The position numbers and the translations under genes were made by a program. Of a stretch of 64,000 nt of DNA, positions 26,901 through 37,000 are shown piece by piece; position 1 is the first letter of the stretch; each line of letters starts with the position of its first letter. A model generated the notes under the pieces. It was not told where the DNA came from. It searched no databases and saw nothing but the letters and a program-made list of their open reading frames with translations. The stretch is taken from the NCBI RefSeq assembly GCF_042219825.1, contig NZ_JBHJHQ010000005.1, forward strand, positions 248,001 through 312,000. Direction: 5' to 3'. This DNA is from JBHJHP01 sp042219825 (GTDB lineage Bacteria; Bacteroidota; Bacteroidia; Bacteroidales; UBA5342).

Positions 26901-27358
26901 TTCATAACCTTTTATTGGAACAATCAAGGTTTTTCAAACCCGAAGCAGGAGCAAAAAAACTACTTCTTTCTTATAAACCCGACTTACTATTTACTAATTT
27001 CAGAATTGAAACAGATAAGGAAAAACTAAATGCAATTTTCACAAACCTGATTAAGAATGCCATCAAATATACGTTTAAAGGATTTGTTGAATTTGGTTAT
27101 CAAGCACGTCACGACCATCTTTTATTTTATGTTAAAGATTCCGGAATAGGGATAAAGGACAATGTTAAAGACGCTATTTTCGATCGTTTTGTACAGGCAG
27201 AATCCGGTTATAGAAAAACCTTTGAAGGTACAGGACTAGGACTTTCAATTACAAAAGCCTATGTTAAAATGCTGCATGGTGAAATATGGGTAGATTCCAG
27301 CCCGGAAGAAGGATCTGAATTTTTCGTTCGTTTACCTATAAAGAGTAGAAATAATTAA
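23909..27358 (+). CDS. Multi-PAS sensor histidine kinase with degenerate N-terminal receiver
   Basis: 1149 residues, no transmembrane segment, so cytoplasmic. Residues about 1-130 look like a receiver fold (TDLIFIEF..., IPIVIIYD, YLAKPIKE), but the phospho-acceptor Asp at the end of strand 3 is replaced (IEF), so it is probably not phosphorylated. About six PAS domains follow (roughly 150-900; good examples start at FRSVFHSANDAIIITNSEG and SVDQSPVSIVITDKKG). The kinase core has His931 in NMSHEIRTPMNG, NLIKNAIKY, DSGIGI and GTGLGLSI. There is no C-terminal receiver and no adjacent response regulator, so its output partner is elsewhere. Confidence 0.92.
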   Translation: MNDFLTINFNPETQKTFSNFSTKEFSNTNIIHYSDTESFINHVRKKKTDLIFIEFNGNSDNTSEIINKLRDGKTTKGIPIVIIYDPKQPITYLNEEDETTVLYLAKPIKEIELIPLIKTLLKISILRKPPDEDKRADKLSYKTPSSPLSPPSLRNLIHNLNGFIYRCRIDKNWTMEYLSDTILDITGFPASDFINNEVRTYNSIIHPQDKKRIWDEIQAAFNKQDYFVIEYRIITSTGETSWVWEKGIKVKAGEKNLIEGFVEDITEKKNIEIALRENEENLKTTLYSIGDAVITTDVNGNITRMNPVAESLTEWKAEDAYGKALEDVFKIYNSITNKIAESPVKKVIKTGQIVGLANHTKLISKNGTEYQISDSGSPILDRQNKVSGVILVFRDVTKEYYIKEKINESEKQLKKAQEIGKTGSWLFDLNSGKVIVSDESYRIYGIDPNLEYNISDLQKIPLPEYRNMLDSAIEELIKYNKKYDVEFKIKRPSDGEIIDIHSLAEYNSNDYTVTGIIQDITKQKHADLVLKESEEKFRSVFHSANDAIIITNSEGVIWDWNTAANNIFGYAKNEVLDKDIFMLIPKHLKNKHISWSEWFKKQKKSPIDISTIEFYGKHKNGSLIPLELSLSKWDTENNIYFAAIIRDITTRKKAEEKLVESENRLNKAEQLAGFGNWLWDLNTNQIIWSKNMFRIFGVKQGKNNNVSPEYYQKFVPEKELQDMWAVAEKTFAEKKELSYELPVKVKNKTKALQSLLCPVFDSKGMPKALFGISVDITEKKTVENQLKLLSRSVDQSPVSIVITDKKGNIEYVNKSFTRITGYTFDEALGQNPKILKSGYQPDSVYKELWDTILAKKDWSGELQNKTKYGDIIWEEVNISAVTDRSGEITHFVAIKENITKRKEIISELILAKEKAEESDRLKSAFLANMSHEIRTPMNGILGFSELLTDPHLSGEESQEYIRIIQESGNRMLTTINDLMDLSKIEAGMVNLKIETVNIHNLLLEQSRFFKPEAGAKKLLLSYKPDLLFTNFRIETDKEKLNAIFTNLIKNAIKYTFKGFVEFGYQARHDHLLFYVKDSGIGIKDNVKDAIFDRFVQAESGYRKTFEGTGLGLSITKAYVKMLHGEIWVDSSPEEGSEFFVRLPIKSRNN

Positions 27359-27373
27359 TCCGAACATACACTT

Positions 27374-28009
27374 TCATAGTCTTTTGTAATACCTGCAAAT
27401 TCCGGTTATACCGCATTCCTCGCATTTGGGTTTACGTGCGAGACAAACATATCGCCCGTGAAGGATCAGCCAGTGGTGTGCTTTTGGGATCAGTTCTTCA
27501 GGAATGTATTTAATAAGCTGTAATTCAGAGTCCAAAGGATTCTTTGCATTTGTGGTCAGACCAATGCGTTCGGCTACCCTGAAAACATGTGTATCCACTG
27601 CCATAGCCGGTTTATTGAAGACCACAGACGCTATAACATTGGCGGTTTTCCGGCCAACACCCGGTAATTTCTGAAGCTCTTCCACCGTATCGGGAACAAT
27701 GCCACCAAAAGTATTTACCAGTGTCTCTGCCATGCCTTTCAAATGTTTGGCTTTATTATTCGGATAAGAACAACTTTTTATATGTTCAAAGATGTCTTCC
27801 ACACTAGCCTTAGCCATGCTTTCAGGATCAGGATATTTTGTAAAGATAGCCGGAGTCAACATATTTACCCGTTTATCTGTGCACTGGGCTGAAAGAATTA
27901 CGGCAACCAGTAACTCATACGGATCCGTATAAACAAGTTCTGTTTCCGCTTCAGGCATATTCACCTGAAACCATTCAATAAATTGTTGAAAGCGCTCTTT
28001 TTTTGTCAT
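27374..28009 (-). CDS. nth: Endonuclease III (DNA glycosylase/AP lyase)
   Basis: 211 residues, the same length as E. coli Nth. Base-excision repair enzyme that removes oxidised pyrimidines and cuts the abasic site. The helix-hairpin-helix LPGVGRKTANV carries the catalytic Lys121, and Asp139 lies in VDTHVFRV. The [4Fe-4S] cluster cysteines are Cys189, Cys196, Cys199 and Cys205 in the spacing C-x6-C-x2-C-x5-C. It sits 90 bases downstream of the adhesin gene, separated from it by a terminator, and converges with the sensor kinase gene 15 bases away. Confidence 0.97.
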   Translation of the reverse strand: MTKKERFQQFIEWFQVNMPEAETELVYTDPYELLVAVILSAQCTDKRVNMLTPAIFTKYPDPESMAKASVEDIFEHIKSCSYPNNKAKHLKGMAETLVNTFGGIVPDTVEELQKLPGVGRKTANVIASVVFNKPAMAVDTHVFRVAERIGLTTNAKNPLDSELQLIKYIPEELIPKAHHWLILHGRYVCLARKPKCEECGITGICRYYKRL

Positions 28010-28051
28010 ACCTGAAAAGACTTAAGAATTAAGATGACTTCAATAAACAAA

Positions 28052-28074
28052 CATTCCCGGTTTTGCCGGGAATG
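28052..28074 (-). terminator. Terminator hairpin after the giant adhesin gene
   Basis: A perfect 9-bp stem CATTCCCGG/CCGGGAATG with a 5-base loop lies 26 bases after the adhesin stop codon. On the minus strand it is followed by a T-rich stretch. It separates the adhesin transcript from nth. Confidence 0.75.
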
Positions 28075-28099
28075 CTCTACAAATATAGTTTTATTTTAG

Positions 28100-31000
28100 T
28101 TAGCGTCTCAGGTGAATATAGCCTTCTTTCACTTTACGCCCGCGTCCCAGAGTCAACCTGTAGAAATAAACACCTTCGGGGACATCAGCTTTACCAATCC
28201 GGTTACTCTGACCATTCCACCATGCTTCGTAAGGTCCGTAGCGATCTTCATCACCGTAATACTTCATATCGAAAACCCTGTTGCCCCAACGGTTGAAGAT
28301 ATAAATCTCAGCATCCGGGAAGTTCCATAACCCTTCGATGTAGAACAGATCATTAATCCCGTCACCGTTTGGAGAGAACCCGTTAGGAATATCAAGGTAA
28401 TCCTCACAGTTATCCGTAGCATCCAGGTAGTTAACCACGCCGTCGCCGTCGCAATCATCGTTGTACGGGTTACCATCGTTATTGGTATCCTCATAGCGGT
28501 TTGGCATGCCATCACCATCGGAATCCGCATCCCAGTCAAACGGATCAATATAGTCCTCGATACCGTTTCCATCCCTGTCGAGTAATCCTTCAATAGCATC
28601 CGGTATCTGATCGCCATCCGAATCCAGATCAAGGTAATTCGGAATACCGTCCATATCCACCATATCTTCGTTTCCTTCCACCAGGTTAGGAATTCCATCG
28701 TCATCCGAATCAAGGATGCTGTCAGTATCAAGTATATAAACCATGGCCGTATCCGAAGCACCATCATCATCCGTAATAACATAGGTAAGTGAATCCGAAT
28801 AATAGAAGTCCATATCCATGACATAAATCAGTTCACCTGTTGTAAAGTCAATATATGCACTTCCCATTGTCGGCAGAACCTCTATTACCACATGATTTCC
28901 TGTCAACGTTGTTTCCGCATCGTAATCGTTAGTCAGAATAGCCAGCGTATCACCATCCAGATCTGAAATAATAATCGTATCATTCAATGCTACCGGCACA
29001 TCGTTCACGGAATAAATCTCAATATAGATCCATGCTGAATCCAGATCGTTTTCGCCATCTGAAATGAAATACTTAATAGAATCCATACCAAAGTAATCTG
29101 GTTCAGGAATATACCTGATGGTATCCGGAGCTTTATCCATATCAAGCGTTCCGTGGAAAGGATCTAATATTGAATCGAGTGAAAGGCCACTTTTGTCTGC
29201 ATCCAGATCATTCACAAGGATCATCAGATCAATCACTGAATCTTCAGGCATATAATAATAGTCATCCACGGCATCCGGGTTTTCGTTCACATTCTGAACA
29301 TTTATCACCACTGTTGCTGTATCAGAAAGTGCCCCATCGGTATCTTTCACATAATACGTCAACGTATCATTGCCATAGAAATTCACCTCAGGAACATAAT
29401 TAATTACACCCGTGCCTGAAATTAAAGTAGCAACACCATGATTTGTTGTCGCAACGATAAAGACAGAATCAAGCGGAATAGCCGCTTCCACATCACTATC
29501 GTTTACCAGAACCGGAATATCAACCATTGTTTCTTCCAGAATTGACACGAAATCGTCGTTGGCAACCGGTATATCGTTCACTGATTCTACTGTAATCAGG
29601 ATATTTGCGGCAACCGTATCACCTTCTCCATCTACAATAATGTACCTTATCGTATCATTACCAAAGTAATTGGCATCCGGAGTATAATAAACGGTATCAT
29701 TGTTAAGTGCAGCTGTGCCGTTCGCTGGTCCATCAACTATTGTAATATCAAGACCTGAATGATCCGGATCCTCATCATTATCCAGAACGGCAATCACGGC
29801 ACTTGAATCTTCCGGTATATTCACTGTATCTTCAGTTGCAACCGGAATATCATTCACATTCATTACAGTAATATATACATAAGCTGTATCGGATGCCAGT
29901 CCCTCATTATCTTTTACGAAATATCCAAGACTGTCCAAACCATAATAATTCACTACCGGAGTATAACGGATCACACCTGTTCCAGGAAGCAGAATTGCAT
30001 CACCATTATTTGTTGTAAATGCAATAAAAATACTATCAAACGGAATCGGTCCTTCCACATCATAATCGTTGATAAGAATTGGAATATCTGTCACCGTTTC
30101 TTCCAGCATAATGGCATTATCGTTTACCACTACAGGCGTATCGTTAACTGCTGTAATTGTAATATAAAGCCATGCACTGTCCACATCATTTTCCTTATCA
30201 GTAATATAGTATTTCAGGCTGTCTGATCCGAAATAATTCGCATCAGGAGTATAAACCACATCACCATTCGGATCAATAGTTATATTACCATTCTGAACCG
30301 GACTACCGACGGTAATGTCCACACCCTGACGGTCAGGATCCTCATCATTGGCCAGAATATTTACACTTCCGGTTTCATCTTCACTGATGACTATGATATC
30401 GTTCTGTGCATGTGGCGTATCGTTCACAGCAATCACATTAATATATATCCAGGCAGTATCCAGATCTCCCTGTCCATCACGCAATATGTAAAATACCGAA
30501 TCTGCACCGTAGAAATTGGCAGAAGGCGTATATATCACACCCGTTGAATCAGCTGTCAGTTCTACTATTGCTGTATCCGACATGGAAACCGAATCAACAA
30601 TAATGCCTTCCCAGTCCAGATCAATGTCGTTCAATAATACCCAGATCGTGTCTGAACTATCTTCAAGTATGCTAATGGAATCGGGATTAGCAATAGGCCG
30701 CTCATTTACAGTATCAATTTCAATATAAATATATGCTGTAGCGGTGCTTTGTCCCGCACCTGCCTCCTGAATCTGATAGAAAATAGTATCTCTACCATTA
30801 AAATTCGGATCAGGGGTATATGTAACCGTATCGTTATGCAGCACATAAGTTCCATTATCCGGACCGTCAAGAATTGATAATATTAAACCACTTAAATCAG
30901 CATCATAATCATTATCCAGTGGTAAGATATCAACACTCATATCTTCAGTGATTGGAACCATATCATCATTCGCAACCGGCACATCTGTTGTATCAGCATT

Positions 31001-34000
31001 TACAATTACTCTTACATAAGCGGAATCCACATCACCTTCACCATCTGAAATATAATACAGAACCGAATCGTTTCCGAAGAAATCCATTACCGGTGTATAT
31101 CGTATATATGTGCTGTCATCTGAAATTTCAGCCAAAGCATTTGGTGTTGAAACCACATCAACCAGTTTAATTCCTGAATAATCAGGATCCAAATCATTTA
31201 GCAACACGTAAACTGAATCCTGTGTGTCTTCGTCCAGAATCAGTGTATCAATGACTGCCACAGGTGTATCGTTCACGGCATAAACAATGAAGATCATGGT
31301 ATCGATATCGGTTTGCATACCTGCTGCAACTTCCTGAATCTGGTAAACCGCAGTATCTGTTCCGTGATAGTTGGCAGGTGGAATGTACATAAATGCTGTA
31401 TCACCCTGGTTAATAAACTGACCGGAATCCGGTGCAGAAATCAGTGTCATTATCAGACCTGATCTGTCAGGATCATAATCGTTTAACATTGGCTGAACCA
31501 CTCCGCTTTCATCCTCATTAAATTCAAAAGTATCTCTTACGGCATCCGGCGGATCTGCATCGTTATAAATTACAGTTGCTTTTATCAAAGCAGAATCGAT
31601 ATCTCCATCCACATCCTCAATATAATAATACAGAGAATCCGGTCCGAAATAATCCGGATTTGGGATATATATTACATATGTACTATCCGTTGAAATCTGC
31701 GAAACACTGTTTGGTGACGGACCTAAATCGATCACTTTCAAACCACCACGATCAGGATCAAGGTCGTTCAGCAATACATAAACCGTATCCTGTTCATCCT
31801 CATTTACGGTGATGGTATCAAAAACAGCGTCAGGTATATCGTTGACCGAATTTACAGTAATAATTATCCATGCTGTAGCTGTTTGATTGTTAGCTCCAAC
31901 TTCTTCTACCTGGTATTCAATTGAATCCATTCCAAAGAAATCACTGTTCGGTGTATAAGTCATATCTGAACCCGAAATCACAACCGATCCGCTGTCCGGT
32001 GCAGTTACAATACCAAGGATCAATCCTGTTCCATCCGGATCATAATCATTTGTTAATGGAGAGATCACAACGGCTACGTCTTCATCGGTAGTAACTGTAT
32101 CATTCACAGGAACCGGCATATCCGTATCATCCGGTGTTACAGTAATCCTGATCACAGCTGAATCCAAATCGCCATCCACATCGCTGATAGTATAAATAAT
32201 GGAATCTGCACCAAAGAAATCTGCATCAGGAGTGTAATCTATGCTTGATCCGGCATTGATGGAACCTGTTCCATTTACTGGTCCGGTGATATGTGTAATG
32301 GTTAAACCACCGCGATCGAGATCGAGGTCATTCACCAAAGGATCAATATTAATACTGTTATCTTCAAGTACGGTTTCAGTATCATCAATAGCGTCCGGAA
32401 GATCATTCACCGGGGTAACAGTTATATGAATCCACGCTGTAGCTGTCTGATTATTGGCACCTACCTCCTCAACCTGATACTCGATAGAATCCAGACCACT
32501 GAAGTTTGCATTCGGAGTATAAGTCAGATCCGAACCTGAAATCACAACAGAACCACTATCCGGAGCAGTTACAATACTAACAGTCAATCCTGTTCCGTCA
32601 GGATCATAATCATTAATTAATGGAGAGATCACAACTGCCACATCTTCATCGGTAGTAATTGTATCATTTGTTGGAACCGGTACATCCGTATCATCAGGTG
32701 TAACAGCAATCCTGATAACGGCTGAATCCAGATCGCCATCCAAATCGGCAATGGTGTAAACAATGGAATCTGCACCAAAGAAATCTGCATCAGGAGTATA
32801 ATCTATACTTGATCCGGCATTGATGGAACCTGTTCCATTTACTGGTCCGGTGATATGTGTAATGGTTAAACCACCGCGATCGGGATCAAGGTCATTCACC
32901 AAAGGATCAATATTAATACTGTTATCTTCAAGTACAGTTTCAGCATCATCAATAGCGTCCGGAAGGTCATTTACCGGAGTCACGGTTATATGAATCCATG
33001 CGGTGGCTGTCTGATTATTGGCACCTACCTCTTCAATCTGATACTGGATAGAATCCAGACCATTGAAGTTTGCATTCGGTGTATAAGTCAGATCCGAACC
33101 TGAGATCACAACAGAACCACTATCCGCAGCAGTCAAAATACTTATCGTCAATCCTGTTCCGTCAGGATCATAATCATTAGTTAACGGAGAGATCACAACA
33201 GCCACATCTTCATCAGTAGTAACTGTATCATTTACAGCAACCGGCGCATCCGTATCATCTGAATTAATAGTAACAGAAACAGTTGCTGTTGCCTGATCAC
33301 CATTATAATCTTCGATAGTATAGGTAAATGAATCACTTCCATAATAATCTGCATCGGGAACATAATGAATCAGGTTGGTTACGATTGTAACAGTACCGTG
33401 TGACGGTGTTCCAACTGATACGATTGTGAGTCCGTTAAAATCCGGATCATCATCATTTGCGATCACATCAAAATCTGTAGTAACATCTTCGTTAATAGTG
33501 TAATTATCATCATTTGCCACCGGAATGTCATTTACCGGAGTAATGGTAATTATAATCAGTCCCTGATCAGTACTTCCACCTGCCCCGTTTTCCTGAATCT
33601 GATATACGATGGTATCCTGTCCGTTATAATTGGCAGCCGGAGCGTAAGTGATCAGATTACCTGCTACAGATGTAATATTTCCGTGAACAGGCGCTGAAAC
33701 AATGCTCATAGTTATCCCGCTGAGATCCGGATCCTCATCATTCAGAACTGGATTCACATCAACACTTGTATCTTCTGAGGTAGTTACAAAATCATTATTT
33801 GCTATCGGGGCATCAGAATTATCCGGATTTACAGTAATATAAACATTTGCTGTTGCCTGGTCTCCCTGACCATCTTCAATTGTGTAGGTAAATGAATCAG
33901 GCCCAAAATAATTAGGATCCGGTACATAGTGTATCTGATTACCGCTAATTGTTGCAGTACCGTTTGCAGGATCTGACACAGAAACAATGGTTAATCCCAT

Positions 34001-37000
34001 GACATCCGGATCATCATCATTATTCAGTACTGAAATATCTACAGAATTATCTTCAAGCACAGTAGCATTATCATCGTGTGCTACAGGAATATCATTAACC
34101 GGAGTAACGGTAATTATAATGTATGCCTGTGCGGTTCCACCTCCTGAACCAACTTCCTTTATTTGATAAAGGATAGAATCCATACCATAATAATCTGCAT
34201 TTGGTGTATACAGTATATTATTACCGAAAATTATTGCTGAACCATTTACTGGTGGATCAACGATCGATAGAATCAAACCTGAATTATCAGGATCCGAATC
34301 ATTATTCAGTGGAGATACAATCAGTGGAGATACTGCATCTTCAATTGTTGTTGCAGTATCATTAACTGCGATGGGAAGATCATCTACCGGGAAGACCAGA
34401 ATTCTGTCCATTACCGTATTCGACTCTGCACCGGCATCGTCAATTAATTTATAGTAAAAATTATCCTGCCCGAAATAGTTGGCATCAGGTGTATAAGTCA
34501 CACTTCCGTCAGCTTCCACAACCACAGTACCATGCGTCGGATTCTGTGTAATGGTAACTCCGGATGGTGAAAGATTGCCATCCACATCTGAATCGTTTGT
34601 AAGCACCTTAATATTTATAGGTGTGTCTTCCTGGGTGATCCGGTTCTCTAAAACCGCTACCGGTGGATCATTTACAGGAGTAACGGTAAAATAAATCTTA
34701 CCTGTTGACTGATCACCTTCCCCATCCTGAATAACATAGGATGCTGAATCCATACCGTTAAAGTTCAGGTTCGGTTGATACTTATATATACCACCTCCCT
34801 GAGGTATAATGGTACCGTTTACAGATGAACCAACTGAAACTATTGATAATCCGCTGTTATCAGCATCGTAGTCATTCAAAAGCGGATCAAATGCAATACT
34901 CAGCACATCCTCATCTGTTGTCACATTATCATCAACTGCCCCTGGATTATCATTTACCGGGTTAAGCGTAATGGTTATTGTAGCAGTTGACTGGTCGCCT
35001 TCACCATCCTGCATAGTATAATCAAACGTTACTACGCCACTAAAATCCAAATCCGGAGTAAAGTGAAGATCCGTTCCATTTGCGTCTATGGTTACTGTTG
35101 CATTCGATACAGAAGAAATACTAACAAGGGATAACCCGGACCTATCAATATCCAAATCGTTTTCAAGCGGAGAAAAGGTTACATCTTGATCTTCGTTAAA
35201 TGTCATAGCAGTATCCACAGCTACCGGAACATCATTCACATTGGTAACTGTAATAACTGCATTTGCCTGGGTGTTCTGACCGTCAGCATCTGTAATGGAA
35301 TAAGAAATGGTATCCGTTCCAAAGAAGTTTAAAACAGGTTCATATTCGATCTCACCGTCATTAACATTAAAATTAAAAGTCTGCGCATGATCCGGCAATT
35401 TAACAACTGCGAGTGTTAGAGGTGTATCACATAATCCCTGATCATTATCCAGAACATATACGCCACTCAGAAGTGTCTCTTCTGCTGTGGTAAATGCATC
35501 TGGCACAGCAATTGGAGTACAGTCGTCGTCTATAATTAAACCATTTGCACTGGGTTTATTATATAATGCATGTGGAGATGGTAAATTGGACAAATTGAAT
35601 TTCAGGTTCTCATTGTTTTCATCTGTCTCATCATCACCGGTTGGCACACTTATTTTTACGGCTGTAGTACCTGCAGGAAACGTTGCTGTACCTGACACCG
35701 GAGTATAATCATTATCTGCAATCGTAGCCTGATCATCCTGTGTTGCATAATCAATTGCAAGATCTATAGCATAAGGTTTATCAATTGTGATCCAGAAATT
35801 CAGATCGTTACCTTCTATTGTTTGTGTATCAAGTACTGAAAAGAATACAGGTAAATCATCATCTGTTATAAGGGCAAGTTTACTTGATGCCAGATTGTTA
35901 AATGCAAGATTCCCGGCTTCAGCAATATTCAGCACGAACTGTTCCAGAGCCGGTTCAAAAATATCATCATTAAGTATCGGAATAGAAATTGTTCCGGTAG
36001 TGGTTCCAGGAGCGAAAAAGAGCGTATCTGCTTCCGAGGTATAATCCTGACCGGCTATTGCACTTATATCATTTGTTACATAGCGCACCCAGGTTAACTT
36101 TTCGCTTATTTCATCCAGATTTACTGTAAAAACGGCTGCCGTATCTGTCCCTTCTTTCACAGAAATACTTGCAGACGCAAAACTATATGAACCCGGATCG
36201 TCATTATCAATAATTGTACAGATTCCCACAGGATTAGAAAAATCGCAATTAACAGGATCAGTAAGTTCAACTGTAAACTGTTCATCATATTCGTCCACGT
36301 CATCAGGAACAACAGTAATATTAATAGTAGCCTGTGTATTGCCTGCAGGAATGGTAATCACACCTTTTTTTTCTGCAAAATCCTTGCTGGCACTTGCGGT
36401 TCCCGCAACTGTTTCATATCTGAATGATACATCCTGTGCATACACGGTACCTAATGTAACAGTAAATGTTACAGTCTGAAAAGTTGATGGTTCAGTTATT
36501 GAAACATCATTTATGGCAACACATGGATTTATTTCGACATATTCTGAGAACTTAGAAGTTACAGTAACACCGTCGCAGGTTGTTACACCCCTTACACGGT
36601 AAAACCCCAAATCATTAACAACAAGACTGTCATCCGATTCCCCTGATATAAAGTTAGACCCAAGTTGCCACTCATAAGATGGAAATCCACTTGCTCTCAA
36701 AATCGCATTATTAGGATAACATGCTGTACCTCCTGTGATAAGTGGTTCCTTTGTTAAAAGTGGATTATCTCCAAATCCAGAAAAGTAGCATCCTGCCCCG
36801 ATCAGATCATCTCTCACTGATAGCGAGGCATTAATGGCGTGTTCTGCATCTATTTCCAGATTCCAGTCGCCCGTTGGAGTGAATCCTGTAAAATTAAAAT
36901 CCGATATGGTATAACTTACCCAATCCGTACCAGCAATCACATTTGGGCCACTATTATTAGGATATCCTGACAAAATTGTTGATATACCTGTTCCGTTTAC

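Noticed and set aside
28264..28824. A 186-codon minus-strand frame inside the adhesin gene
   Set aside because: It overlaps the thrombospondin-repeat and sorting part of the adhesin in another frame. Its composition (Met, Ile, Arg, Thr rich) reflects the repeated Asp codons of the real frame.
28720..35515. Regular 280-bp repeats considered as a CRISPR or other satellite array
   Set aside because: Units are far too long, diverge like protein domains, keep one open frame and encode a recognisable cadherin-like fold.
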